Positions 9,422 through 18,785 of a stretch of 55,298 bases of DNA are shown here, piece by piece. The notes beneath the pieces were generated by a model. The model was given only the letters and a program-made list of their open reading frames with translations. It made no database searches and was not told the origin of the DNA. Made by a program: the position numbers and the translations under genes. Every line of letters begins with the position of its first letter. Within the stretch, counting starts at the first letter, position 1. Source of the stretch: Flavobacterium psychraerolatum (GTDB taxonomy: Bacteria; Bacteroidota; Bacteroidia; Flavobacteriales; Flavobacteriaceae); the NCBI RefSeq assembly GCF_025960985.1, contig NZ_JAOQMX010000034.1:1-55298 (forward strand), given 5' to 3'.

Positions 9422-9831
9422 ATGAAAATAGCGATAACTTTTAGAGCATTCGATGTATTGTATGCAGGTCATATTAAAATGCTTGAATGAGCACAAATTA
9501 AATGCGATTATTTAATTTGTGGTTTACAAACATCCTACCATAGTATAGACCCTCAAAAAATAAACCAGCACAAACAATTGTAAAGCATTATATTCAACTC
9601 AATGGCTACAAGTTTGTATATGAAATTGTTCCAGATACAACAGAACAAGATCTTGAAGAAATATTAAAGTCCTTTTAGCTAGATTTTCGAATAGTTGGCG
9701 TAGAATATCAAGACCAAAACTTTACAGAAAGATCATATTGTGAAGAGAACGAAATAGAACTGTATTTCAACAAGAGAGATCATCGCTTTTCGAGTAGTGC
9801 TTTACGAAAAGAACTATTGAATATTACTTAA
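9422..9831 (+). pseudogene. Decayed adenylyl-/cytidylyltransferase (TagD-like)
   Basis: Pieces in two frames reassemble a nucleotidyltransferase of about 136 residues. Frame 1 (9422 on) reads MKIAITFRAFDVLYAGHIKMLE, then a TGA stop at 9488-9490, then CDYLICGLQT. One A is missing in the run at 9555-9560, which shifts the frame. The second frame continues KPAQTIVKHYIQLNGYKFV, has a TAG at 9676-9678, and ends with ELYFNKRDHRFSSSALRKEL and TAA at 9829-9831. The HxGH motif is changed to YAGH, while the SSSALR motif survives. Intact relatives make CDP-glycerol or similar CDP- or ADP-activated precursors. Two nonsense codons, a frameshift and an active-site change show it is dead. The 143 bp from here to ugd hold no gene. 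Confidence 0.88.
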
Positions 9832-9974
9832 TTATACATGCTAATAAAATGGTAATTACCAAGGACTTCTGACAACTTTAAAAAATATCAGAAAATTTAG
9901 TAAAAAAAATATCAATGTTTTCGAAATAATAATCAAAATAATAAAGCTTGAAAACAAAAAAAAATAAAAAAAAT

Positions 9975-11363
9975 ATGATAAAAAATATTTGCTGTATAGG
10001 AGCAGGTTATGTAGGTGGTCCAACTATGGCTATTATTGCACAAAAATGCCCTCATATAAAAGTTACTGTTGTTGATTTAAATGAAAAAAGAATTGCAGAT
10101 TGGAATGATCCAAATGTAGATAATATTCCAATATATGAACCTGGTTTAAGTGCAATTGTTGCTGAATCAAGAGGACGAAATTTATTTTTTTCTATTGATG
10201 TTGATAGTGCGATTGATGAAGCAGATATGATTTTCATTTCTGTAAATACACCTACTAAAACCTACGGTGTTGGAAAAGGAATGGCCGCTGATTTAAAATA
10301 CATTGAATTGTGCGCAAGGCAAATTGCTAAAATTGCTAAATCAGATAAGATAGTTGTTGAAAAATCAACATTACCAGTTAGAACTGCCAGTGCAATCAAA
10401 AATATCCTTGAACATACAGGAAATGGCGTAAAGTTTCAGATTCTTTCTAATCCTGAATTTTTGGCAGAAGGAACCGCTGTAGCTGATTTGTTGAATCCTG
10501 ATCGAGTTTTAATTGGAGGGGATACCGATGCAGAAGGTCAAAAAGCAGTTCAGAAATTAGTTGATATTTATTCAAATTGGGTTCCAAAAAATCAAATTTT
10601 AACAACTAATATTTGGTCGTCTGAATTATCTAAGCTTACAGCAAATGCTTTTTTAGCGCAAAGAGTTTCATCCATAAATTCCATGTCTGAGCTATGTGAA
10701 AAAACAGGAGCTGAAATAAGTGAAATAGCTAAAGCCATTGGCATGGACAACAGAATAGGATCTGAATTTTTAAAATCTTCTGTAGGTTTCGGAGGTTCCT
10801 GTTTTAAAAAAGACATACTAAACTTGGTATATATTGCAAAATCATATGGGTTAAATGAAGTGGCTGATTACTGGGAACAAGTAATTATTATGAATGACCA
10901 TCAAACAGCTCGCTTTGCAAAAAATATAGTTAAAAAATTATATAATACTGTATCAGGTAAAAAAATAGCTATACTCGGATGGGCTTTCAAGAAAGATACC
11001 AATGATACTAGAGAATCAGCAGCTATATATGTAGCAGATAATTTACTAGCGGAGCAGGCCAATTTAGTTGTTTTTGACCCAAAAGTTAAAGAACATCAAA
11101 TATATACTGATTTAAATCATTTAGCAACAAGACCTCATGGAGAAAATATAGAAGGAGTAACCGTTGTAGATAATCCATATGAAGCTTGTAATGAAACCCA
11201 TGCAATTGCAATTTTAACAGAATGGGAAGAATTCAAAACATATGATTGGCAAAAAATATACAATCAAATGCAGAAGCCTGCTTTTGTTTTCGATGGAAGA
11301 AATTTATTAGATAAAAAAGAAATGGAACAAATTGGGTTTATATATCAAGCAATTGGTTCGTAA
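9975..11363 (+). CDS. ugd: UDP-glucose 6-dehydrogenase
   Basis: 462 residues from the ATG at 9975. An in-frame TTG at 9948 would add only a Lys/Asn-rich tail before the Rossmann motif, so ATG is chosen. The enzyme oxidises UDP-glucose to UDP-glucuronate with two NAD+. Visible features are the N-terminal GAGYVGGPT nucleotide-binding motif (residues 9-17), the [11 protein letters not shown] motif, and the catalytic Cys276 in [12 protein letters not shown]-terminal Rossmann domain begins [19 protein letters not shown]. The GAGYVGGPT form and length resemble the animal/plant-type UGDH branch found in some bacteria. It probably supplies uronic acid to the polysaccharide made downstream. It is separated from pseB by 179 bp. 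Confidence 0.93.
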   Translation: MIKNICCIGAGYVGGPTMAIIAQKCPHIKVTVVDLNEKRIADWNDPNVDNIPIYEPGLSAIVAESRGRNLFFSIDVDSAIDEADMIFISVNTPTKTYGVGKGMAADLKYIELCARQIAKIAKSDKIVVEKSTLPVRTASAIKNILEHTGNGVKFQILSNPEFLAEGTAVADLLNPDRVLIGGDTDAEGQKAVQKLVDIYSNWVPKNQILTTNIWSSELSKLTANAFLAQRVSSINSMSELCEKTGAEISEIAKAIGMDNRIGSEFLKSSVGFGGSCFKKDILNLVYIAKSYGLNEVADYWEQVIIMNDHQTARFAKNIVKKLYNTVSGKKIAILGWAFKKDTNDTRESAAIYVADNLLAEQANLVVFDPKVKEHQIYTDLNHLATRPHGENIEGVTVVDNPYEACNETHAIAILTEWEEFKTYDWQKIYNQMQKPAFVFDGRNLLDKKEMEQIGFIYQAIGS

Positions 11364-11364
11364 A

Positions 11365-11388
11365 ATTCAGTTAATACTTTCACTGAAT
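11365..11388 (+). terminator. Weak hairpin after ugd
   Basis: ATTCAGT (11365-11371) pairs with ACTGAAT (11382-11388) across a 10-nt loop, right after the ugd stop codon. The stem is short and has no T tract, so any terminator role is tentative. It supports ugd and pseB being separate transcription units. Confidence 0.3.
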
Positions 11389-11542
11389 AGATCACTGCTG
11401 TTAATTCAAATAAAATAGTTAAGTCCTAGTGATAGTCTAGTAAATTATTGTAATACTTCTCAAATTAAATAAATTATAGTTCAGAAAAAAGCTAGAAAAC
11501 TAGTAAATTAATAATATAAAAATAAATCATAATCAAATATTT

Positions 11543-12553
11543 ATGTTAAACAATAAATCAATTTTAATTACCGGAGGAACAGGTTCTTTAGGTAAAGCTT
11601 TAACAGCTCATATCCTAAAAAATTATCCTAATGTACGAAAATTAGTTATTTATTCCCGAGATGAGCAAAAACAATATCAAATGGCTCAAGATTTTCCTTC
11701 TCATAAATACCCCCAAATTCGTTTTTTAATTGGAGATGTACGTGATAAAGAACGTTTAATACGAGCTTTTAAAAATATTGATTATATAATACATGCCGCT
11801 GCTATGAAGCATGTTCCTATTGCAGAATACAATCCTGACGAATGCGTTAAGACTAATATTCATGGTGCACAGAATGTTATTGACGCTTGTTTACAAACAA
11901 GTGTAGAACGTGTAGTAGCACTTTCTACCGATAAAGCATGTGCACCTATTAATTTGTATGGAGCTACTAAATTAGCCTCTGATAAACTATTTGTTGCAGC
12001 TAATAACATTACGGGTTGGAATCCTATTCGATTCTCAGTTGTAAGATACGGAAATGTAATGGGTTCTAATGGGTCAGTGATTCCATTTTTTATCAATAAG
12101 AAAAAAGAAGGCATATTACCGATCACTGATCCAGAGATGACTCGCTTTAATATATCTCTTGAGGGAGGAGTTGATATGGTTATGCATGCACTTGAACATG
12201 CGTGGGGTGGTGAAATTTTTGTTCCGAAAATCCCCTCTTATAAAATTATGGATGTTGCAGAGGCGATTGGTCCTGACTGTGAACATAAGGTAATTGGTAT
12301 CAGACCAGGAGAAAAGGTACATGAAGAAATGATTACTCCATCAGACTCATTTTACACTTATGATTTAGGGAAATATTTCACTATTCTTCCTTCACATCCT
12401 AAATGGAAATTGGAAGAGTTTGTGAAAGAATTTTCTGCAGACATCGTCCCTCACGGATTTGCATACAACTCTGGTACTAATAGTGAATGGGAAACGATTG
12501 ATTCCTTAAGAGCTTTAATCACAGAACATGTAGATGCAAATTTTATAGCTTAA
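11543..12553 (+). CDS. pseB: UDP-GlcNAc 4,6-dehydratase (inverting), PseB
   Basis: 336 residues, full length for PseB. This soluble SDR dehydrates and 5-epimerises UDP-GlcNAc, the first step to CMP-pseudaminic acid. Seen: the GGTGSLG nucleotide-binding loop (11-17), AAAMKHVPIAEYNP (85-98), and a catalytic triad region with Thr129-Asp130-Lys131 and Tyr139...Lys143 (LYGATK). The Tyr and short soluble form separate it from the PglF-type dehydratase at 35734, which has Met there. It starts the main polysaccharide operon; pseC follows after 3 bases. Confidence 0.93.
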   Translation: MLNNKSILITGGTGSLGKALTAHILKNYPNVRKLVIYSRDEQKQYQMAQDFPSHKYPQIRFLIGDVRDKERLIRAFKNIDYIIHAAAMKHVPIAEYNPDECVKTNIHGAQNVIDACLQTSVERVVALSTDKACAPINLYGATKLASDKLFVAANNITGWNPIRFSVVRYGNVMGSNGSVIPFFINKKKEGILPITDPEMTRFNISLEGGVDMVMHALEHAWGGEIFVPKIPSYKIMDVAEAIGPDCEHKVIGIRPGEKVHEEMITPSDSFYTYDLGKYFTILPSHPKWKLEEFVKEFSADIVPHGFAYNSGTNSEWETIDSLRALITEHVDANFIA

Positions 12554-12556
12554 ACA

Positions 12557-13735
12557 ATGAAAAATATTCCCTACGGACGACAAAATATTACCCCAGAAGA
12601 TATTGATGCGGTAATTGAGACCTTAAAGTCGGATTATTTAACTCAAGGTCCAAAAATCTTAGAATTTGAAAAAGCATTTGCAAATTATATTGGTTCAGAA
12701 TATGCAGTAGCTGTTGCAAACGGAACGGCAGCTTTACATCTATGTACATTAGCATTAGACGTAAAAAAAGAACAAAAAGTAATTACTACACCAATCACTT
12801 TTGCAGCATCAGCTAATTGTGTTCGTTATTGTGATGGTGAAGTGGTATTTGCAGATATTGACCCTGAAACGTATTTAATAGACTATAATGCAGTTGAAAA
12901 ACTGCTCAAAGCATCTCCAAAGGGAACTTATAGTGGGATTATTCCAGTAGATTTTGCAGGAAGAGCGGTTGATTTAGAAAAATTTAGAGCATTGGCTGAT
13001 GAGTATAATCTTTGGATTATTGAAGATTCTTGTCATTCGCCAGGAGGTTTTTTTGTAGACTCAAAAGGGAAAGAGCAAAATTGCGGGAATGGAAACTTTG
13101 CTGATTTAGCTATTTTCTCCTTTCACCCTGTAAAACACATAGCATCGGGTGAAGGTGGTATGGTAACTACGAATGACGAAGCTTTATACCATAAGTTATT
13201 ACAACTTAGGACACACGGCATCGTAAAATCTGAAGATGCATTTACAAATTCTATAGAATTTGCGGGAGGTGATACACAATACCCATTATGGTATATGGAA
13301 ATGCAAGATTTAGGGTTTAACTACCGCCTAACAGATTTTCAAGCAGCATTAGGCTTAAGTCAATTAAGCAGAGCTGATCAAGGACTTGCAAGAAGACGAG
13401 ATATTGCGGCAACCTATTTAGAGGCTTTTAAAAATCAGTCTTTTGTCAAAGGGCAATCTGGAGTAATTGAAGGGCATGCTTATCACTTATATATTCTTGA
13501 AGTAGAAAATCGTTTAGGTTTATACAATCATTTACGAACTAAAAATATTTTTGCGCAAATCCATTATATTCCTTGCCATTTAATGCCCTATTACAGACAA
13601 TTTGGCTGGAAAGAAGGCGATATGCCTAATGCAGAAAATTATTACAAACATTGTATCAGTTTGCCTATGTATCCCACATTAACAGCTGAAGAACAACAAT
13701 TTGTGATTACATCCATACATGAATTTTATGACTAA
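12557..13735 (+). CDS. pseC: UDP-4-amino-4,6-dideoxy-N-acetyl-beta-L-altrosamine transaminase, PseC
   Basis: 392-residue PLP-dependent aminotransferase of the DegT/DnrJ/EryC1 family. It aminates C4 of the PseB product using glutamate. Landmarks are IPYGRQNITPEDIDAV at the N-terminus, NGTAAL (55-60), EDSCHSPGG (156-164) and the PLP lysine Lys193 in SFHPVKHIASGEGG. It is tightly packed after pseB, and its 3' end overlaps the pseF start, so pseB-C-F are translated as one block. It is only a distant relative of the LegC/PglE-like aminotransferase at 34570. Confidence 0.93.
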   Translation: MKNIPYGRQNITPEDIDAVIETLKSDYLTQGPKILEFEKAFANYIGSEYAVAVANGTAALHLCTLALDVKKEQKVITTPITFAASANCVRYCDGEVVFADIDPETYLIDYNAVEKLLKASPKGTYSGIIPVDFAGRAVDLEKFRALADEYNLWIIEDSCHSPGGFFVDSKGKEQNCGNGNFADLAIFSFHPVKHIASGEGGMVTTNDEALYHKLLQLRTHGIVKSEDAFTNSIEFAGGDTQYPLWYMEMQDLGFNYRLTDFQAALGLSQLSRADQGLARRRDIAATYLEAFKNQSFVKGQSGVIEGHAYHLYILEVENRLGLYNHLRTKNIFAQIHYIPCHLMPYYRQFGWKEGDMPNAENYYKHCISLPMYPTLTAEEQQFVITSIHEFYD

Positions 13736-14417
13736 TATTTGTATCATTCCTGCACGAGGTGGCAGTAAACGTATTTTTCGAAAAAACATTAAAATTTTCT
13801 TAGGTAAACCTATTATCGCTTATTCAATTGAAGTGGCTATTAAAAGTGGCTTGTTTGATGAAATAATGGTTTCTACAGATGACGAAGAAATAGCAGAGAT
13901 TGCTATAAAATACGGCGCTAAAATCCCATTTTTACGAAGTAATGAAAAGTCTAACGATTTTGCTACAACCTATGAAGTAATTGAGGAAGTACTGCAGAAT
14001 TATAAAAAAAGAGGACAATCTTTTGACCAAGCCTGTTGTATTTATCCATGTGCTCCTTTCATTTCAACAAAAAAATTAGTTGAAGCAGCTAGAAAATTAG
14101 ATAAATTCGAAACCGTCTTACCCATAGTACAATACGGATTTCCTATACAAAGAGCATTAAAAAAAAACGAAGCAGATAGCGTATCATTTATTCAACCAGA
14201 ATTTGAACTTTCCCGTTCTCAAGATTTAAATGAAAGTTTTCACGATGCAGGACAATTCTATTGGTTCAACCTCAAAAGCTTGTTTAAAAATAAAAGTGTT
14301 TTATCAGAAAATACAGGGTGTGTAGTGTTATCTGAAATTGAAGTGCAAGATATTGATAATGAAATTGACTGGAAATTAGCGGAATTAAAATATAAATTAC
14401 TGTATGGAGTTTCCTAA
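13728..14417 (+). CDS. pseF: Pseudaminic acid cytidylyltransferase, PseF
   Basis: 229 residues from ATG 13728, which overlaps the pseC stop. An ATG at 13719 would add only three residues (MNF). It activates pseudaminic acid with CTP to give CMP-Pse. The N-terminal nucleotide-binding signature IIPARGGSKRI is intact, though the usual Pro after RI is Phe (RIFRKN). Further family motifs are STDDEEIAEIA, YPCAPF, SRSQDLNESFHDAGQFYW and QDIDNEIDWKLAELK. Length and gene order match flavobacterial Pse loci. It overlaps the next gene by 14 bases. Confidence 0.92.
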   Translation: MTNICIIPARGGSKRIFRKNIKIFLGKPIIAYSIEVAIKSGLFDEIMVSTDDEEIAEIAIKYGAKIPFLRSNEKSNDFATTYEVIEEVLQNYKKRGQSFDQACCIYPCAPFISTKKLVEAARKLDKFETVLPIVQYGFPIQRALKKNEADSVSFIQPEFELSRSQDLNESFHDAGQFYWFNLKSLFKNKSVLSENTGCVVLSEIEVQDIDNEIDWKLAELKYKLLYGVS

Positions 14418-15417
14418 AAGATATAAAGTTTTAGAAAAAAAAATATTTTCAAAAGACATTTTTTCACTTATTCCTATTCGCTTTGAGGATAGGATAACAA
14501 TCATGCAATGGCGCAATGAGCAAATTTATCATCTTCGACAAAACCAACCTCTTACCTTAGAAAATCAAAAAAGCTATTTTAAGAATATAGTTTCAAAATT
14601 ATTTGAGCAAGACCAACCAAATCAGATCTTGTTTTCTTTTTTAGAAAATGGAGAATGTATTGGTTATGGAGGATTAGTGCACATTAATTGGATAGATAAA
14701 AATGCGGAGATTTCATTTATCATGCAAACAAATTTAGAGCAAAATCGATTTGATGAAATTTGGAGTGAATACTTAAACTTAGTTGAAAAGGTAGCCTTTA
14801 GCGATTTGAAATTACATAAAATATTTACCTATGCTTTTGATTTAAGACCCAAATTGTATAGCATCCTATCGAAATCAGGGTATACAGAAGAAGCACGCTT
14901 AAAGGAACATTGTCTGTTTAATGAAAACTATATTGACGTATTAATTCATTCAAAAATAAATCATTCTCTTACCCTACGGCTAGCTTCTCTAGAAGATGTA
15001 AACATTACATATGATTGGGCATCGAATAAGATCGTACGCCAATATGCAATTCAAAAAGAAGAAATTTATTTTGCAAATCACAAAAACTGGTTTTCAAATA
15101 AAATAACAGCAGCAGATTGTATCTATTTTATTGCTGAAGTAAATAACACTCCAATTGGTTCTATCCGCTTTGATATAAACAATATTAAAGAAGCTTTGCT
15201 AAGTTTCTTGTTAGACCCTCAATTTCATGGCAAAGGATATGGCAAAATAATTTTAGAAAAAGGGATTGAGGAAGTACTTAAATTAAAAGAATTATCTAAA
15301 ATAATTGGTGTTGTCAGTATTGAAAACATTCCATCGTTAAAAACCTTTAAATCATTAGAGTTTCAACAAGTGAGTGAGATAGACGCATACATTACTTACG
15401 AAAAAAAATATAAATAA
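14404..15417 (+). CDS. Tandem GNAT acetyltransferase (PseH-like plus a second GNAT domain)
   Basis: 337 residues with two GNAT folds. The first (about 20-185) carries PIRFEDRITIMQWRNEQIYH and ENGECIGYGGLVHINW, the form seen in the N-acetyltransferase that acts at C4 of the Pse precursor (PseH role). The second (about 190-337) carries LRLASLEDVNITYDWASN, VNNTPIGSIRFDI and an acetyl-CoA loop DPQFHGKGYGKIILEKG. It resembles the GNAT domain that some PseG proteins carry at their C-terminus. The PseG hydrolase domain itself is missing here and was not found elsewhere in the window. It overlaps pseF by 14 bases and pseI by 1 base, so it is firmly part of the pathway. Which domain does the C4 acetylation, and how UDP is removed, remain open. 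Confidence 0.8.
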   Translation: MEFPKRYKVLEKKIFSKDIFSLIPIRFEDRITIMQWRNEQIYHLRQNQPLTLENQKSYFKNIVSKLFEQDQPNQILFSFLENGECIGYGGLVHINWIDKNAEISFIMQTNLEQNRFDEIWSEYLNLVEKVAFSDLKLHKIFTYAFDLRPKLYSILSKSGYTEEARLKEHCLFNENYIDVLIHSKINHSLTLRLASLEDVNITYDWASNKIVRQYAIQKEEIYFANHKNWFSNKITAADCIYFIAEVNNTPIGSIRFDINNIKEALLSFLLDPQFHGKGYGKIILEKGIEEVLKLKELSKIIGVVSIENIPSLKTFKSLEFQQVSEIDAYITYEKKYK

Positions 15418-16466
15418 TGAAAATAGGTACATTCGAAATAAATAATAGCTCTAAAGTTTTTATCATTGCAGAACTTTCTGCAAATCATAATGGCAGTATC
15501 GAAGTAGCTCTGGAAACTATTAAAGCAGCGAAACGCGCTGGAGCAGATTGTATAAAACTACAAACCTATACCGCGAACACTATTACTTTAGATTCTGATA
15601 AAGAAGATTTTAAGATAAAAGGAACCATTTGGGAAGGACAAAATCTACATAAATTATATCAAGAAGCCTATACACCATGGGAATGGCACAAACAATTATT
15701 TGATGCTGCCAACGCAGAAGGTTTAGTTTGCTTTTCTTCTCCATTTGATAAAACGGCAGTAGATTTACTGGAGTCCTTAAATACCCCAGCTTATAAAATC
15801 GCGTCTTTTGAAATTACCGATATACCATTAATTGAATATGTAGCTTCCAAGGGGAAACCTATCATCCTTTCAACAGGAATAGCCACTATTGAAGATATTG
15901 AACTAGCATTAGATGCTTGTAGAAGAGTGGGTAACAATGATATTGCGTTATTAAAGTGTACCTCAAGCTACCCTGCCCCTATTGAAGAAGCAAATATGTG
16001 CATGGTAAAAGATATAGCGGAACGATTTGAAGTCATTTCAGGTTTATCAGATCATACTATTGGAAGTACAGTACCTGTGGTGGCAACCTGCTTTGGTGCA
16101 AAAATTATAGAAAAGCATTTTATCTTAGATCGTGCTATTGGAGGACCTGATGCGTCGTTTTCAATGAACGAAGAAGAATTTACAGCAATGGTAAAAGCAG
16201 TACGAGAAGCAGAATTGGCTATTGGTAAAGTTGATTACACCTTGACAGATAAACAAGCTAAAGGAAAAGATTTTTCAAGATCACTGTATGTAGTAAAAGA
16301 CATAAAAAAAGGCGAGCTATTTACCGAAGAAAATGTGCGTTCTATCCGTCCTGGTTTTGGATTACATCCAAGATATTTACCTGAAATATTAGGTAAGCAA
16401 GCAAGTACAGATATGGAAATGGGAGACCGTTTTGAATTGCAAATGATCGATACTTTAAACAAGTAA
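15417..16466 (+). CDS. pseI: Pseudaminic acid synthase, PseI
   Basis: 349 residues. It condenses the 2,4-diacetamido-trideoxy hexose with phosphoenolpyruvate to give pseudaminic acid. It has the NeuB-family TIM barrel (IIAELSANHNG near 16-26, CIKLQTY, FSSPFD, KIASFEI, LKCTSSYP, SDHTIG, EKHFILD) and a C-terminal SAF/antifreeze-like domain (about 285-349; SLYVVKDIKKGELFTEENVRS). It shares one base with the GNAT stop codon. NeuB and LegI are related, but the PseB/PseC context favours PseI. Confidence 0.92.
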   Translation: MKIGTFEINNSSKVFIIAELSANHNGSIEVALETIKAAKRAGADCIKLQTYTANTITLDSDKEDFKIKGTIWEGQNLHKLYQEAYTPWEWHKQLFDAANAEGLVCFSSPFDKTAVDLLESLNTPAYKIASFEITDIPLIEYVASKGKPIILSTGIATIEDIELALDACRRVGNNDIALLKCTSSYPAPIEEANMCMVKDIAERFEVISGLSDHTIGSTVPVVATCFGAKIIEKHFILDRAIGGPDASFSMNEEEFTAMVKAVREAELAIGKVDYTLTDKQAKGKDFSRSLYVVKDIKKGELFTEENVRSIRPGFGLHPRYLPEILGKQASTDMEMGDRFELQMIDTLNK

Positions 16467-16529
16467 CTTAAAAATAAAATCTATCACCAAATAAAATAAC
16501 AATACCATGAATCAAATAGCTCTGTTTAA

Positions 16530-17798
16530 ATGTTGAATTTCCTAAATAAAAAAAAAGACAGTACAAATTTTATGATTCTCTTTATGAGTTCATCAAGTTT
16601 AATAGGCAATGTCTTGACTATCATTTCAGGTTTACTTGTGGCTAGATGGATACTTCCAGAAGTGATGGGAGAATTTAGTAGCTATACTATTTTTTCTAGC
16701 TATATTATTCTTGCACAAATAGGGATCCCGATTGCTCTTGGAAGAGAGCTGCCTTTACACATAGGAAAAGGCGATGTTAAGCTTGCTGAGCAATATGCCA
16801 AGGTTGCACAATTTTATGCAATTTTGCTAAGTTCTATTATCTTAATTATTTCTCTTATCGTGTCAACATATTTCCTTACGGAAGGTGATACCCAATCTGC
16901 AGCTGGCTTTTTTGTTATAGGGTTACTTTCAATCGAAGGGTTTTACCTCACGCAATACCTGAAAGTACTATATAGAGGAACACGAGACTTTAATAACCTA
17001 ACCATCATTAATTTAATGCAGGCCTTTGTTTCTTTTGCTAGTGTTTACTTTGTATATGAATGGGGTTTTTACGGTCTTTGTTTACGAGCAGTTTTAAGTT
17101 TTTTATCGGGGCTTATTCTTACATGGCACTGGCGCCCAACCAAGGTTAAACCATCTTATGAAAAAGAATCTTTCACCCATCTTTTAAGGCTTGGTTTTCC
17201 TATGTTTGTGGTAACAAACGTGTATTCTTTATGGCCCGTATTACAAAAAACAATGATTTTGACCCTTGGTGGTACACTTTCTTTAGGTTTATATACGGTA
17301 GCCACTGTAGTTCAAGGTGGCTTAAGTGCTGTTTCTGGATCTATCAGTACCGTAACCTATGCTACCATGGCGAATCAATGGGGGTCCGGTAAAAACTTAA
17401 TTCAATTGTTTAAAATAGCCGTAAAACCAGTAGTTATTGGTGCTCTTTTATTTTTAATATGCATACCCATAGGATGGTTTAGCTTACCTTATTTTGTGAA
17501 ATTATTGATTCCTAATTATTTGGATGGTGTTAAGGCAGGGCAATGGATGCTAATCACAGGGTTTATTGGCTTATTTAATGTATGGACAAATATTTATAAT
17601 GTGGTCAATAATCAAAAAGCAAAATTATTTTCATTTTTACTTGGTGTAGTTGGTTGGCTTATCACTCTAGGGTTGCTTTATAAAATTAAAGGTTTTGCCT
17701 TGGAAATTTTTCCGCAATCAATGGCTGTTGGTTTCGCTCTAATACTTGCATATAATTTATTTTACGTTTATAAAAACAAATATTTAACCTACGAATAG
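16530..17798 (+). CDS. wzx: Polysaccharide flippase (Wzx-like, MOP superfamily)
   Basis: 422 residues, almost entirely transmembrane helices (about twelve). The N-terminus has SSLIGNVLTIISGLLVARWILP, followed by an early charged loop, GRELPLHIGKG. This is the usual pattern of oligosaccharide flippases that move undecaprenyl-linked repeat units to the periplasm. Its place among sugar-nucleotide and transferase genes, with an EpsG-like polymerase two genes later, supports Wzx/Wzy assembly. The start ATG at 16530 is the first plausible one. The next gene begins directly at its stop codon. Confidence 0.85.
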   Translation: MLNFLNKKKDSTNFMILFMSSSSLIGNVLTIISGLLVARWILPEVMGEFSSYTIFSSYIILAQIGIPIALGRELPLHIGKGDVKLAEQYAKVAQFYAILLSSIILIISLIVSTYFLTEGDTQSAAGFFVIGLLSIEGFYLTQYLKVLYRGTRDFNNLTIINLMQAFVSFASVYFVYEWGFYGLCLRAVLSFLSGLILTWHWRPTKVKPSYEKESFTHLLRLGFPMFVVTNVYSLWPVLQKTMILTLGGTLSLGLYTVATVVQGGLSAVSGSISTVTYATMANQWGSGKNLIQLFKIAVKPVVIGALLFLICIPIGWFSLPYFVKLLIPNYLDGVKAGQWMLITGFIGLFNVWTNIYNVVNNQKAKLFSFLLGVVGWLITLGLLYKIKGFALEIFPQSMAVGFALILAYNLFYVYKNKYLTYE

Positions 17799-18773
17799 TT
17801 GATAAATAAATTAATTAAAATGGTTACCGGCAAAGAAATCATCCTTTACAACCACCATAGACAAACAGAACCTTTAGCCAGTAATCCTACTAATAAAGAA
17901 AACTATGTGTTTTTTGAGATAGGTTTAATTTGGAAGTATATTCCTTTCAAAACATCAGATAAAAGAAAACATCGCATCATGTATGTTATTTTATCTTTTA
18001 TTCGTCCAAAATACATTTTAAGTATAAACTGGATATCCAAACGTGAAAGTTTGTACAAGGTTTGGACAGCCAACCATCCCAAAAGCAAATTTATAGTGAT
18101 ACAACATGGTGTTTATGCAGGTGGTTTTGTAACCGATATGCCTCATAAATATACCAAATGTGATGTTTTTTTAACTTGGGGGCCTTATTTTGAAGAACAT
18201 TTTAGTAAATTTAATTCTTTAAAAAAACTAAAAATAATCAATTTTGGAAATTCAGTGTACAATGAATTTTATAGAAACAATTATAGTTACAAAGTAAATA
18301 CTTCAAACAAAATATTGTTAGTTCCTACTGCACTAGACAAAAAAAATAGTGATATTTTATTTACATTAATCAATAGATTAAAACAACTTAATTTTGAGGT
18401 AGAGGTAAAAGCACATGCTTATCAAGGAAGAATAACTGTTGGTAAAGAATATCCCAAATTTGAAGGTGTAACAATAATTAAAGGTCAACTTTATGATATT
18501 CTTCAAAAAAACGATTACGATTTTGTAATAGCAGACCACTCCTCCTCTTTACTAGATACCATTTTCTTTAAAAATAAGGTATTGTATTTTGACCCCTTAA
18601 ATAGTATACATGGATACACAACCAACTACTCAAATTATTTAAGTAATTTATATGACCAGAATTTTGAAAACATTGAAAAGAATGATCTCTACAGTTTATT
18701 AAATATAGAAAACCAAGAAGCATTGTTAGCAAATATGATTACAATGGGAAATAACCAAATAGCTACCATATAA
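17799..18773 (+). CDS. GT-B-type transferase, CDP-glycerol glycerophosphotransferase-like
   Basis: 324 residues if TTG 17799 is used, which abuts the wzx stop. ATG at 17820 would remove seven residues and is equally plausible. Motifs are VIQHGVYAGGFVTDMPHKY and DVFLTWGPYFEEHF, then a second domain with DYDFVIADHSSSLLDTIFF. The HG/WG pattern and the D-x-SS-x-x-D pattern resemble CDP-glycerol:poly(glycerophosphate) transferases and related capsule transferases. No transmembrane helix. It could transfer a CMP- or CDP-activated residue, and CMP-Pse is an obvious candidate given the neighbours. The only nucleotidyltransferase in the window that could make CDP-glycerol is a pseudogene. The substrate is not known. 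Confidence 0.6.
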   Translation: MINKLIKMVTGKEIILYNHHRQTEPLASNPTNKENYVFFEIGLIWKYIPFKTSDKRKHRIMYVILSFIRPKYILSINWISKRESLYKVWTANHPKSKFIVIQHGVYAGGFVTDMPHKYTKCDVFLTWGPYFEEHFSKFNSLKKLKIINFGNSVYNEFYRNNYSYKVNTSNKILLVPTALDKKNSDILFTLINRLKQLNFEVEVKAHAYQGRITVGKEYPKFEGVTIIKGQLYDILQKNDYDFVIADHSSSLLDTIFFKNKVLYFDPLNSIHGYTTNYSNYLSNLYDQNFENIEKNDLYSLLNIENQEALLANMITMGNNQIATI

Positions 18774-18785
18774 AATATTAAACGT

